DNA of 45,266 bases from Gammaproteobacteria bacterium (GTDB lineage Bacteria; Pseudomonadota; Gammaproteobacteria; Ga0077536). The position numbers and the translations under genes were made by a program. The notes under the pieces are model-generated. The model was not told the DNA's origin. It worked only from the letters and a program-made list of their open reading frames with translations, and made no database searches. Shown piece by piece: positions 1 through 8,777 of the stretch. Location: contig JACKNH010000028.1 of assembly GCA_024234975.1 (NCBI GenBank), positions 1 to 45,266 of the forward strand, given 5' to 3'. Position 1 is the first letter of the stretch. Each line of letters begins with the position of its first letter.

Positions 1-968
1 AGCCCATTTTCACGCCTGCGTTCACTGACTTCGCCCTGGCGGAATATCGATTCGAGCGGGCCACGGACTTCGCGAAACCGGGCGACCGCCGCGGGAATAC
101 CATCGTTGTGCGCACAGAATCCGCGGTAAACGCGTTGAGTGACCGAGCGGATCCGCAGATTCGGCGGCGGCGTGGCGTAATCGGCGTCAATCAGGCCGGT
201 ATGATCGAAATCGTAGGGGACAACGACCACCGGGCCACTCTTGCTCGATGCTATTGGCCGCCCGTTGTGGCAGCACTCGTCGTCGCCCTCTGAAGGCACG
301 TAGGCGGACCAGTCTGTATTGCCAACCAGATATTGAAACAGTGTGGACAGGCTGGCGTGGGTGCTGTCCAGTTCCTCGATGCTCAATCGTGGCTTACGCA
401 CACGTTGCATGGTGTTGCGCCGCGCCACGTCCTCGATTTCTTCAATGACAAAACCCGGCTCGGTAAAACTCTCGACTTCGCCGGTGCTGTCCCGGTAGGT
501 GACATTCAGCATCCGGGTGCGGAACGAAAGCGGCGTCAGCAGGTTGAACACCTGGTAGATTTGCTGCTCCAGCCGGACGTAATCAGCATACCGGTCACCG
601 CGTTTGCATTGGGTAACGAGCTTCAGTTCCTTGAACCCGGCGAACAAGGTGCCGGTGGACCGCTTGGGTTTCAGATCCAGCAGGATGGGCGGGAAGGAAC
701 ACAACTCCAGGCGCTTGTTGCCGCGCGCACGGACTTCCAACGGAATGGAGATCGTGTGACCTTCACTGTCCCGGTAGTGCAGCGTCGCCGGCAGCGGTTT
801 TTTCGCTGCCTTGTTACGTACCAGTTCACGTAGCGGAAATTCCAGAATGATTGAAAAGTCGTCGCGCGCAGCGAACAGGTCCTGCGCCTGACTTGCCGCA
901 ATCCACGGAACCTGCAACAGCACAGACGTCAGCAAAAGCGCAAAGAGCGTGTGAGACCGCTGCATCAT
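1..968 (-). CDS. Secreted protein of unknown function (partial, runs off left edge)
   Basis: An uninterrupted reading frame runs from about 968 off the left end, so the C-terminus is missing; about 322 residues are visible. The protein starts with two methionines and a hydrophobic stretch (MMQRSHTLFALLLTSVLL) ending near ASQAQ, a good Sec signal peptide, so it is probably periplasmic or cell-surface. The mature part has a motif resembling VRARGNKR followed by PPILLDLK, FKELKLVTQC and YVRLEQQIYQVFNLL. This order is vaguely like CotH-type kinases, but I cannot assign a family. An in-frame ATG at 998 would add ten residues; neither start has a convincing ribosome binding site. It follows the cytochrome gene on the same strand by about 36 bases and may be co-transcribed with it. 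Confidence 0.6.
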   Translation of the reverse strand, partial: MMQRSHTLFALLLTSVLLQVPWIAASQAQDLFAARDDFSIILEFPLRELVRNKAAKKPLPATLHYRDSEGHTISIPLEVRARGNKRLELCSFPPILLDLKPKRSTGTLFAGFKELKLVTQCKRGDRYADYVRLEQQIYQVFNLLTPLSFRTRMLNVTYRDSTGEVESFTEPGFVIEEIEDVARRNTMQRVRKPRLSIEELDSTHASLSTLFQYLVGNTDWSAYVPSEGDDECCHNGRPIASSKSGPVVVVPYDFDHTGLIDADYATPPPNLRIRSVTQRVYRGFCAHNDGIPAAVARFREVRGPLESIFRQGEVSERRRENG

Positions 969-1004
969 GAATTTTGCACAGCGGACGTCGTGGCGCATAT
1001 CCGA

Positions 1005-1394
1005 CTAGTCCGTCGGCACATCCGGATGGGTCAGCGTCAGCATGTATTCGGCCGCGGCCTGCACCTGTTGTGTCGTCAGTTTGCCCGCGTCGTCCTTCTG
1101 CGGCGGCATCGCCAGGTATCCGCGTTGTGCATGGTCGAACAACACCGCCTGCCACAACATGGAACGCCCGTCCCAGTCTGCCGGCTGCCCGGTTTTAGGC
1201 GCGCCGTTCACGCCATCGTCATGGCAGGCACTGCAGGCAGCCTGGTACGCGCGCAATCCAACTTCGAGTCGGTTGACCGGGGCTGATGTCGCAGCAGCGG
1301 GTGGTGAGTTGACCGGTGGCACATCCTGCTCCGAGCATCCCTGGCTGCCCGCAACCAACGCGGCCACTATGAACGACAGCGGCAGAATTCGCAT
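1005..1394 (-). CDS. Lipoprotein c-type cytochrome (cytochrome c5-like)
   Basis: A 129-residue monohaem cytochrome c. The leader ends in a lipobox (AGSQGC, Cys20), so it is probably anchored to a membrane and faces the periplasm. The haem motif CSACH (Cys54, Cys57, His58) is followed by DDGVNGAPKTGQ, typical of the small cytochrome c5 family, and the likely axial methionine is Met96 in YLAMPP. The start at 1394 is chosen because AGGAGA lies a suitable distance upstream and the leader begins there; the frame is open further upstream but without a leader. It probably carries electrons for a periplasmic oxidoreductase, but no partner is adjacent. The gene is divergent from the Tat-tagged isomerase-like gene at 1606. 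Confidence 0.85.
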   Translation of the reverse strand: MRILPLSFIVAALVAGSQGCSEQDVPPVNSPPAAATSAPVNRLEVGLRAYQAACSACHDDGVNGAPKTGQPADWDGRSMLWQAVLFDHAQRGYLAMPPQKDDAGKLTTQQVQAAAEYMLTLTHPDVPTD

Positions 1395-1605
1395 CGTGGC
1401 ACTTCTCCTTGCAAGGTTGCCGGCGTCACCGCGCGGGTGTGAGATCTGCACGCAAATATAGCGCAACGCCCGGTCTTCCATCTGATGCCGGACAATCATC
1501 TGCAATCCGCAATGCACCGGTGGTCTCCGCGACCGACGCTTGTCTGTTCCGGGTATCTCGCATATAGAATGTCCCGCAGGTGGATTCTCGTTCGGGGGGA
1601 CGTTG

Positions 1606-2502
1606 ATGGCACTTCGCAGAAATTTTCTGGCCGGATTGGCGGGCTCGGCAGTGACGGTGTCTACGGCCGGCGCACAGATTGGGAATCTTCTGGCGGAACC
1701 GGAGCCGCGACGACGCGGCCGTATTCGCCAGGGTATCTGGAAGACCGTGTTCGGCGCCGATACCACGCTGTCGCTGGATGATATGTGCCGCATCGCGACT
1801 CACCTTGGCATCCAGGGTTTTGACCTGATAGCTGAACAGGACTGGCCATTGCTGCGTCGCCATGGCTTGCGGCCGCTGATGGTTGAAGGGCCTTACTCGA
1901 GTTTCGACAACGGCATCATCCACCCGGAATTTCATGACCAATACGAAGCACTCGCCCGGCCATGGATCGATAGTTGCGCGCGCAATGAAGTGGCGACGAC
2001 TGCATTTATCGGTGGCCTGCAAAGACAGCTGAACAGTGAACAGGCGTTGGACAATGCCGTCGTATTCTTCAACCGCATCAAGTCGCAGCTCGAAGACAGT
2101 CATGTTGTCGCAGGCCTGGAGAACATCAACAACCGCTACGATGAGCCGGGCTACAGCCGCGCCGGCCAGGTATTCGGCCCTTTTGAATGGGGCCTGGAAC
2201 TGGTGCGCCGGGTCGATTCACCCAACGTCAAACTGATCTGTGACCTCTACCATCTGCAAATGCAGGACGGCAATATCGCCCGGACCATCCGCGAGAATAT
2301 CGCCAGCATCTGCCACTTCCATGTCGCCGGTGTGCCGGGGCGTAACGAACTCGACCATACCCAGGAAGTGAACTTCCGCTACATCGCTGAAGTCATCGCT
2401 GCAACAGGATTCAGTGGCTACGTGGCCCACGAGTGGCGGCCCACGCCGGGACGCGATCCGCTGCAAAGCCTCAAACAATGCCTGGATGTCATGGACGTGT
2501 AG
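1606..2502 (+). CDS. Tat-exported hydroxypyruvate isomerase-like TIM-barrel protein
   Basis: A 298-residue protein of the AP-endonuclease-2/xylose-isomerase-like superfamily, closest in look to hydroxypyruvate isomerase (Hyi). After a twin-arginine leader (LRRNFLAGLAGSAVTVSTAGAQ) come family-like segments: GIQGFDLIAEQDWPLLRRHGL, VAGLENINNRYDEPGY (Glu metal-ligand region), VKLICDLYHLQMQDGN and ICHFHVAGVPGRNELD, ending GYVAHEWRPT. The acidic and histidine residues expected at the metal site (E, D/H, H, E) are visible. The start at 1606 follows a GGGGGA ribosome binding site and places the RR motif at the N-terminus. Tat export is an inference from the leader. The substrate is unknown; a sugar or keto-acid isomerase or epimerase is likely. 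Confidence 0.8.
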   Translation: MALRRNFLAGLAGSAVTVSTAGAQIGNLLAEPEPRRRGRIRQGIWKTVFGADTTLSLDDMCRIATHLGIQGFDLIAEQDWPLLRRHGLRPLMVEGPYSSFDNGIIHPEFHDQYEALARPWIDSCARNEVATTAFIGGLQRQLNSEQALDNAVVFFNRIKSQLEDSHVVAGLENINNRYDEPGYSRAGQVFGPFEWGLELVRRVDSPNVKLICDLYHLQMQDGNIARTIRENIASICHFHVAGVPGRNELDHTQEVNFRYIAEVIAATGFSGYVAHEWRPTPGRDPLQSLKQCLDVMDV

Positions 2503-2791
2503 GTGCCGGCCGTACTGTGTCCTGGGGATACGGAAACATCATCATCTGCGCCACAGGATTTGCACTGGTGCCATTGCGGAATTTGAACGACTCGGCGATT
2601 TCAAGCGTATACGGATAGACCCGCAGGTAATGTCGCGCCACGATGGCCTGGATGTAGTCGAGCCGCTTTGTGGAAATGCCAGCAAATCCCCTCCATGGGG
2701 CCCCCTTGTGCTGAAAAAATCCTCCGGAATTTAGCGGGTTAGCGGACCGGGGGCTTTTTGCTCGCGGTGCGACCCAAGGAATGCCACGGCG
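2503..2791. other. Intergenic region with a possible gene remnant on the minus strand
   Basis: This stretch of about 290 bases separates the isomerase-like gene from the sigma factor. On the minus strand, positions about 2707 down to 2489 encode a protein-like peptide (segments such as GISTKRLDYIQAIVARHY, VYPYTLEIAESFKFRNGT and NPVAQMMMFPYP) that ends in a stop inside the last codons of the neighbouring gene. No start codon with a ribosome binding site lies in that frame, so it looks like a decayed C-terminal fragment. The promoter for the sigma factor must lie here too, but no clear -35/-10 pair was seen. Confidence 0.35.
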
Positions 2792-3388
2792 GTGGCGTCC
2801 TACCATGCGATGATGGCCACCATGCTGGATACATCCGTTGAACAGACGGCGGACGAGGACCGCGCGCTGGCGCTGCGCGCGGCCAATGGCGAGCGCGCGG
2901 CATTTGCCTTGCTGCTCGAACGCCATTACGAACGGGTGTTCCGCATTGCGTTGCGCTGGTCCGGCCATCGGGCCGATGCCGAGGACATCACCCAGACGGT
3001 GTGCATCAAGCTGGGTGCTGCCATCAGGAGTTTCCGCGGCGAGGCGAAGTTCACGACCTGGCTGTATCAACTGGTATTGAACGCCAGCCGCGATCATTTG
3101 CGTACCGTACGCAACACTCAGCAGCGCGACGCCGCCTATGCCGAGCACACCGAGTTGATGCAGGACGACGGCGGGCACGGCGATGATGTCAGTCGGGCGT
3201 TGTGGGCGGCCGTCAGGCAATTGCCGGATAAAACGCGTGACGCGGTGCTGCTGGTCTACGGCGAGGACATGAGCCATGCCGCGGCGGCCGCGGTGCTGGG
3301 CTGCAAGGAAGCGACGCTGTCCTGGCACATCCATGATGCGAAGAAACGTCTTGCGGCCCTGCTTGCGCCGCACGGGGAAGTCATATGA
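2792..3388 (+). CDS. ECF-type RNA polymerase sigma factor
   Basis: A 198-residue sigma-70 family protein of extracytoplasmic-function type. Region 2 is seen as AFALLLERHYERVFRIALRWSGHRADAEDITQTVCIKL followed by the FTTWLYQLVLNASRDHLR helix in promoter -10 recognition. Region 4 is seen near residues 140-195 (LPDKTRDAVLLVYGEDMSHAAAA, then a helix-turn-helix GCKEATLSWHIHDAKKRL). The chosen start is GTG at 2792, with AAGGA eleven bases upstream; ATGs at 2810, 2813 and 2822 are also possible. Its stop overlaps the start of the next gene, so the two are translationally coupled and the downstream membrane protein likely works with or restrains the sigma factor. Confidence 0.85.
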   Translation: MASYHAMMATMLDTSVEQTADEDRALALRAANGERAAFALLLERHYERVFRIALRWSGHRADAEDITQTVCIKLGAAIRSFRGEAKFTTWLYQLVLNASRDHLRTVRNTQQRDAAYAEHTELMQDDGGHGDDVSRALWAAVRQLPDKTRDAVLLVYGEDMSHAAAAAVLGCKEATLSWHIHDAKKRLAALLAPHGEVI

Positions 3389-5442
3389 ACCTGTCGGACG
3401 AACAATTGAAAACGCTGGCGAACTCAGCGCCGGCGACCCCGGATGCCCAACGGCGCCGTGACAACATCGAGGCGGCACTGGCCGCGTTCGACGCCACGCC
3501 GGCGGCTGCGGAGGATACGACCCAAGGTTTGTCGCGCTGGCAGCGTCTGAAGTCCGTATTCCAACAAAAACGGAGAATGGACATGCAAGAACAAAAAGAT
3601 TTCCGCGGCTGGTTGACGCCCGCACTCGCCACGCTGCTGCTGGTGCCGGTGGTGGGGTATGTCAGCTGGCAGAGTCAGCGTTATGACGGCTCGCCGCGTG
3701 ATGTCGTAACGCTCGCAAAGCCGGGTGAGACCATCGGCGTACGGGGAACGGAATATGAAGCAGTTGATACCAGCGATGCGATCGCGCTTGACGATGTGGT
3801 GATCGCGGCTTCACCGGTCGCGCCCGCGCCGGTGGCGGAATTGCAGGCTGCACGCGCGCAGGCAATGGAGGGGCGACAACGGGCGGAGGTGGCCAGATTC
3901 GAATCGCGGGCAGTCGCGAAAATGGCTTCTGGTATCGCCGCCGCGGATGCCAGCTTCGCGAACGAGAACGTCGTGCTATGGCAACCCATTGGCGCCGAAG
4001 CCGATCGCGACCGCATCCAGAGCACCGACAGCAACCCGGTCAAACGCGTCGCCGAGCAACCGGTGTCAACCTTCTCGATCGACGTTGATACCGCCAACTA
4101 TGCCTTCCTGCGCCGCCAGTTGAATGCCGGTAACTTGCCGGCGCCGGACAGCGTTCGGATCGAGGAATTGATCAACTACTTCCCCTACGCCTGGCCACGT
4201 CCTGCCAGCGCCGAACAACCGTTTCAGGCGACGGTCAACATCATGCCCGCACCCTGGCACAACGGGCGCAAGCTGATGCACATCGCCATTCAGGGTTACG
4301 ACATTGCACCGACGACGCGACCCAAAGCCAACCTGGTGTTCCTGATCGATACCTCGGGCTCGATGAACCAGACCGACAAGCTGCCGCTGTTGAAGAATGC
4401 CTTCCGTTTATTGCTGGACACATTGCAGGCTGATGATACGGTTGCCATCGTCACCTATGCCGGCAACGCCGGAACCGCGTTGGAACCGACGCGCGTGGCG
4501 GACAAGCGCAGGATTCTGGATGTCATCGACGGTCTGGGCGCCGGTGGCTCGACCGCGGGTGCGGCCGGCATCGATCAGGCCTATACATTGGCGGAACGAT
4601 CCTTTGTCGAAGGCGGCGTCAACCGCGTGCTGTTGGCGACTGACGGCGATTTCAATGTCGGCCAGACTTCCGATGAGGATCTTAAGCGCATTATCGAGAA
4701 CAAGCGCGCGCGCGGGATCTACCTGTCGGTATTCGGTTTCGGCCAGGGCAATTACAACGACCAGTTGATGCAGGTGCTGGCGCAGAATGGCAATGGCACC
4801 GCGGCGTATATCGATACGCTGTCGGAGGCGCAGAAGACCCTGGTGCAGGAAGCGGGCTCCACGCTGTTCCCAATCGCCAACGATGTGAAGATCCAGGTCG
4901 AGTTCAATCCGGCCACGGTCGCCGAATATCGTCTGATCGGCTACGAGACCCGCGCGCTGGCGCGCGAGGATTTCAACAACGATCGAGTGGATGCCGGTGA
5001 CATCGGCAGCGGTCACTCGGTGACGGCCATCTACGAACTGACGCCGGTCGGCAGCGGTGCGGTGTCGGTAGATGAACTACGCTACGCCCGCGCTGAACCC
5101 GCCGCCGTACCGGCGTCGGATAACGAATTCAACAACGAATACGCGTTCGTGAAGATCCGCTACAAGCGGCCGGGCGAAAGCACGAGCAACCTGATCACCC
5201 AACCAGTGACCGGTGGTAACGAACTGGCTTCGCTGGACGCCGCCTCCACTGACCAGCGGTTCTCGATTGCAGTGTCGGCCTTTGGACAGAAGCTGCGCGA
5301 TGAGGATGCCGTGCACGACTACGATTGGTCAGCCATCCAACGGCTGGCGAGTGGCGCGCGTGGCGATGATGCCTTCGGGTATCGGGCGGAGTTTCTGCGG
5401 CTGGCGACGCTCGCTGCCACACTGCAATCTCAGAATCGCTGA
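3385..5442 (+). CDS. YfbK-like von Willebrand factor A membrane protein, coupled to the ECF sigma factor
   Basis: A 685-residue protein. The first 70 residues are soluble and acidic with repeats of alanine, in the position of an anti-sigma-like cytoplasmic domain. One membrane segment follows at about residues 75-95 (GWLTPALATLLLVPVVGYVSW). The periplasmic part has the YfbK-type N-terminal domain (VKRVAEQPVSTFSIDVDTANYAFLRR, near 225-255), a vWA domain with an intact metal-ion adhesion motif DTSGSMN starting at residue 322, and the C-terminal domain of these proteins ending in a loop with DYDWSAIQRLASGA. The ATG overlaps the stop of the sigma gene. In this family the pair is commonly found together; an anti-sigma or envelope-sensing role is inferred, not shown. 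Confidence 0.85.
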   Translation: MNLSDEQLKTLANSAPATPDAQRRRDNIEAALAAFDATPAAAEDTTQGLSRWQRLKSVFQQKRRMDMQEQKDFRGWLTPALATLLLVPVVGYVSWQSQRYDGSPRDVVTLAKPGETIGVRGTEYEAVDTSDAIALDDVVIAASPVAPAPVAELQAARAQAMEGRQRAEVARFESRAVAKMASGIAAADASFANENVVLWQPIGAEADRDRIQSTDSNPVKRVAEQPVSTFSIDVDTANYAFLRRQLNAGNLPAPDSVRIEELINYFPYAWPRPASAEQPFQATVNIMPAPWHNGRKLMHIAIQGYDIAPTTRPKANLVFLIDTSGSMNQTDKLPLLKNAFRLLLDTLQADDTVAIVTYAGNAGTALEPTRVADKRRILDVIDGLGAGGSTAGAAGIDQAYTLAERSFVEGGVNRVLLATDGDFNVGQTSDEDLKRIIENKRARGIYLSVFGFGQGNYNDQLMQVLAQNGNGTAAYIDTLSEAQKTLVQEAGSTLFPIANDVKIQVEFNPATVAEYRLIGYETRALAREDFNNDRVDAGDIGSGHSVTAIYELTPVGSGAVSVDELRYARAEPAAVPASDNEFNNEYAFVKIRYKRPGESTSNLITQPVTGGNELASLDAASTDQRFSIAVSAFGQKLRDEDAVHDYDWSAIQRLASGARGDDAFGYRAEFLRLATLAATLQSQNR

Positions 5443-5454
5443 GCAAAACTTAAT

Positions 5455-5478
5455 GGCCGCGGGTGGTTACCCGCGGCC
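5455..5478 (-). terminator. Hairpin between convergent vWA and mtfA genes
   Basis: A perfect 10-bp stem (GGCCGCGGGT / ACCCGCGGCC) with a GGTT loop lies between two convergent stop codons. Read on the minus strand it is followed by ATTAAGTTTTG, so it suits mtfA best; on the plus strand the T-run is weak. Confidence 0.6.
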
Positions 5479-5483
5479 GCATA

Positions 5484-6257
5484 TCATCCAAACCAGCTGA
5501 AAGACTCGCGCCGCGTGCGCGGGTCCTGCCGATAGAACTGACTCAACTGTTGATAAAGCGCGGCATCGTAGCGATAGAGTATTTCGGGCCGCTCGAAGAA
5601 GGTTTCCGACATCACCGCGAAGAATTCTGCCGGGTTCTCAGCGGCATAGGGATCGATATCGGTCCAAACCCGGTTGGCCACCGCGCGCGACAGGTTTTCG
5701 TACGACGCACTCAACGTCTGCGACCATTGCTCCGACGCCATGTCGGCGTGCAGCGGTGGCATGCCGTTGGCGACACCGTTGAGCATGTCAATCTTGTGCG
5801 CGAATTCGTGCAACACGACATTGGTGCCTGATCGCAGCATGCCCACGGCGACATCGCGCCAGGCGAGGATCACCGGTCCGCGCAGCCAGGCTTCGCCACC
5901 CAGCGCAGTCTCCCGCGTGTGGACCAGCCCGGTGTCTTCGCGCACATCACGCGAGGTCACGAAGGTATCGGGGTAGACGATGACCTCCACCCAGCCATCG
6001 AAGTACTCGATACCCAGATAAAGAATCAGCAGGCAGGCCTGGGCGGCGATCGCGACACGGATTTCATCGGTCACGACAAAGCCGCCGGCACCATTGATCG
6101 TTTTGCGATCAAGAAAGCGGCTTGCCAGCGAGCGCAGCCGCACCCGTTCCGTGGGCGACAAGCCAAATCGCGCGAGGATGCGGTTCGCCACCCGTTGCCA
6201 GAGTCGATAGGAAATCCGCGACGGCAGCCGCCGCCGGCGGAACAGGTTCAACAACAC
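5484..6257 (-). CDS. mtfA: Zinc-dependent peptidase MtfA (Mlc titration factor family, M90)
   Basis: A 257-residue protein, close to the 265 of the E. coli protein. It carries the signature zinc site HEFAHKIDMLNG (His150, Glu151, His154), preceded by the family segment VIVYPDTFV and a conserved W-containing loop (AWLRGPVILAWRDV). In E. coli, MtfA is a cytosolic metallopeptidase that binds the glucose-system repressor Mlc; whether Mlc exists here cannot be seen. The gene stands alone, convergent with the vWA gene. The N-terminus MLLNLFRRRR is typical, which supports the start at 6257. Confidence 0.9.
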   Translation of the reverse strand: MLLNLFRRRRLPSRISYRLWQRVANRILARFGLSPTERVRLRSLASRFLDRKTINGAGGFVVTDEIRVAIAAQACLLILYLGIEYFDGWVEVIVYPDTFVTSRDVREDTGLVHTRETALGGEAWLRGPVILAWRDVAVGMLRSGTNVVLHEFAHKIDMLNGVANGMPPLHADMASEQWSQTLSASYENLSRAVANRVWTDIDPYAAENPAEFFAVMSETFFERPEILYRYDAALYQQLSQFYRQDPRTRRESFSWFG

Positions 6258-6306
6258 GTTGGAATCAGCCCCTGAAGCAAAGCGGTATCAATACCATAGG
6301 AATGTT

Positions 6307-7383
6307 TCAGCCGCGGTAGGTCTTGCGTGGCTGGCGGCGATGGGCAATTTCGCGCGGGTAGATGTCCGCATGCAGCACGCGACGCTCCGCCGCCGCGCGA
6401 TCGTCCGGATAGGCTTCATCGGGCACCGAGGCGATGATGGCGTCGTAGCGCTCCTGCATGCCGTCCTTGAATTCCGGATGGGTCAGGATGAACAAATCGT
6501 TGTGCAGTATGCCGTTCAATACCCGTTCGCCGGCCTCCAGCGGATCCATCGCCACTGCCGCCATGCTGGGCCTGCCATCGCGGCCGGGCGGCAACACAGC
6601 GGTGGGATCGTTCTGCGTATTGACCAACCCGGGGCAGAATGCCGAGGTGCCGACCGTGGTGCCTTCAAGCTCCACGCGCAATGCTTCCATCAGACCCACC
6701 GCGGCGATCTTGGTCGCGGTGTATACGCCAGCCTGGGCACCGGGCAGCAAACCACCCATTGACGCCGTGGTGACGATCTGGGCGCCTTCACCGTGCTCCA
6801 GCATGTGTGGCAGGCAGGTGGCCACACCGTTATAGATGCCGGTGAAGTTCACCGCCACCGCGTTGTCCCATTCTTCATAGGGGGCTTCGCTGGCCTTGCG
6901 CAATGTCTTGACGCCGGCGTTGTTGACCAGCACATGCAGGTTGCCGAACTTGTCGTTGACCTCGGCCAGCAGATTCTTCCAGCCCTCGCGATCGGTGACA
7001 TCGTGCCGGATGGCCAACACCCCGGCATTGGGTTCATCAAACAACGGCATTGCCTTGGCCAACCGCTCCGGATTGCGGTAGCCGACCACCACTTTCATGC
7101 CGGCGCGGGACAAGGCCCGTGCAATGCCGAGCCCGATACCATCCGACGACGCAGTGACATAAGCGGTCTTGCCGCGCACATCACGCAACGGGGCGGCCTG
7201 TGCCGCGGTCATCGGCGCCGCACCGGCGGCGGCTTGCGCGCGCACCGGCGTACTGATGCCCATACTGGCGAGCAGACCGGCCGCACCGGCGCCATACGCC
7301 ATGCTGCCAAGAAAGCGGCGGCGTTCCATTGCAGGAGCCTCGCGGCCTACGTTGTCCGAGTTGTTATCGACTTCTCTGGTCAT
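6307..7383 (-). CDS. Tat-signal short-chain dehydrogenase/reductase
   Basis: A 358-residue SDR with an export leader: MERRRFLGSMAYGAGAAGLLASMG near residues 19-42. The catalytic domain starts near residue 68 (DVRGKTAYVTASSDGIGLGIARAL: the cofactor loop has TASSDGIG where classical SDRs have TGxxxGIG), then NNAG, the catalytic Ser in TTASMGG and YTATK (YxxxK). A C-terminal extension holds a conserved DPLEAGERVLNGILHNDLFILTHPEF, also present in the neighbouring SDR. It is the second gene of a pair 49 bases after the upstream SDR and is probably in its operon. An alternative start at 7329 (MERRRF) would put the RR motif right at the N-terminus. Substrate unknown. Confidence 0.85.
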   Translation of the reverse strand: MTREVDNNSDNVGREAPAMERRRFLGSMAYGAGAAGLLASMGISTPVRAQAAAGAAPMTAAQAAPLRDVRGKTAYVTASSDGIGLGIARALSRAGMKVVVGYRNPERLAKAMPLFDEPNAGVLAIRHDVTDREGWKNLLAEVNDKFGNLHVLVNNAGVKTLRKASEAPYEEWDNAVAVNFTGIYNGVATCLPHMLEHGEGAQIVTTASMGGLLPGAQAGVYTATKIAAVGLMEALRVELEGTTVGTSAFCPGLVNTQNDPTAVLPPGRDGRPSMAAVAMDPLEAGERVLNGILHNDLFILTHPEFKDGMQERYDAIIASVPDEAYPDDRAAAERRVLHADIYPREIAHRRQPRKTYRG

Positions 7384-7432
7384 GCTGCATTCTTTCTTCG
7401 GCTGGTTTCAGCACAGTGACAAAGGCGTTGAA

Positions 7433-8524
7433 TCACGCGCCCTTCAGGCGCGCCAACTCGTCGGTGTAAACCTTGTGCGTCAGCACGCGCGCCTCGAATG
7501 CCACACGCTCCGGCGGCGCGGGGGGATCGCCTACCGGGATTGAAAGCACCAGTGCTTCGCAGCGTTCCTTGACGCCCTGGCCGTACTCGGGATGGGTGAT
7601 GATCCACATGTCGTTCCGTTTCACGCCACGCAACACCAGCCGACCGCATTCCAGCGGGTCCATGCCGGGCGGCGGGCCTGCGGGGCGCGCGGGCGCCGGA
7701 CCGCGTGCAGCCTGTGGCGCTGCGTCGGGCACACCTTCGTTGCGCAGCTCTTCCGGACGGTTGCGTTCGGAATTGCGGATGTTGGTATTCACGCCGCCCG
7801 GCACAAAGGCCGACACGCCGATGTTCTTGTCCGCCAATTCGCCGCGCAGACCTTCCATCATGCCGACCACTGCGTACTTGGTCGTTGTATAGACCGTGGC
7901 ATTGGCACCGTGGAAGACACCGCTCATCGACGAGGTGGTGACGATCTGCGCCGGCTCGCCATGGGCAACCATGCGCGGCAGAAACTCGTGTACGCCATTC
8001 ACCACGCCATACAGATTGACGCCAATGGCGAAGTCCCAATCGTTGTAGGTCGCGCTGGAGGCTGATGCGCCAACGCCGACACCGGCATTCAACACCAGCA
8101 GATGTACCTTGCCAAACCGTTGCTCGACCTCGTCGGCGGCCTTCTTCATGCCATCGCGATCGGTGACGTCAAGGCGGACATAGTGGAAGTTGTCAGGATC
8201 GTCGGCGAAGAACTCCTTCGCTTCGTCCATGTGGCTTTGCGTGCGATAGCTGACACACACCTTCATGCCGGCTTCCTTGCACGCGCGGGCGATGCCCAGA
8301 CCGATGCCGCTGGAACCACCGGTGATGAACGCCACTTTGCCGCGCAGGTCCTTCAGCGGCGCCGCCGGGTTCGGTGCATCGTGACTGCCGGCGAAGGCAT
8401 CCCGCGGAATCGCCGCGCCGGCCATGGTTGCCAGCGTCGCCGTGCCACTGGCCACTTCCAGGAATCGCCGGCGATTGAGATTCAGATCCATGGATGGCGT
8501 CGGCGTTTGGTCTTCGTTGTTCAT
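7433..8524 (-). CDS. Tat-signal short-chain dehydrogenase/reductase (paralogue of the downstream gene)
   Basis: A 363-residue SDR. The start at 8524 follows AGGAGA nine bases upstream; the open frame extends further but lacks a better site. The leader LNRRRFLEVASGTATLATMAGAA is a Tat signal. The core shows ITGGSSGIGLGIARA (NAD(P) binding), LNAGVG in place of NNAG, catalytic SSMSG and YTTTK. A proline-rich segment (about 40 residues, APQAARGPAPARPAGPPP) precedes the C-terminal MDPLECGRLVLRGVKRNDMWIITHPEY that it shares with the gene at 6307. The two genes are clearly related tandem duplicates that have diverged. Exported SDRs are uncommon because NAD(P) is cytoplasmic, so the Tat route would have to bring in the folded, cofactor-loaded enzyme. 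Confidence 0.85.
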   Translation of the reverse strand: MNNEDQTPTPSMDLNLNRRRFLEVASGTATLATMAGAAIPRDAFAGSHDAPNPAAPLKDLRGKVAFITGGSSGIGLGIARACKEAGMKVCVSYRTQSHMDEAKEFFADDPDNFHYVRLDVTDRDGMKKAADEVEQRFGKVHLLVLNAGVGVGASASSATYNDWDFAIGVNLYGVVNGVHEFLPRMVAHGEPAQIVTTSSMSGVFHGANATVYTTTKYAVVGMMEGLRGELADKNIGVSAFVPGGVNTNIRNSERNRPEELRNEGVPDAAPQAARGPAPARPAGPPPGMDPLECGRLVLRGVKRNDMWIITHPEYGQGVKERCEALVLSIPVGDPPAPPERVAFEARVLTHKVYTDELARLKGA

Positions 8525-8777
8525 AGGTGGCACTCTCCTGGTCATGGTGTTGTTCAGTGGGCGAATCGGGAGATTCAGGCACTGGCCGGCCCTGCCCGCG
8601 CGCGAGGCGCCAAGCATAATCCGCGGTGCGATTATTCGCTAACGATGCGGCGGCACAACATAAATGCCGCCACGCATTCCCCCGGTCGGCCCGCCGTCAG
8701 CAGACCTGTGATTCGCAGCGCCCGGGTTGGTTCACGCCGGACGCCATTGGTTCAACCCGATGTCACCGGGGAAGCGC
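8525..8777. other. Intergenic region upstream of the SDR pair
   Basis: About 250 bases without a supported gene, between the DUF3604 gene and the SDR operon, both on the minus strand. A stem-loop at 8646-8674 (GCGGCA / TGCCGC with ATGC flanks) is present but has no T-run in either direction. The promoter of the SDR pair should be here; no clear hexamer pair was recognised. Confidence 0.4.
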
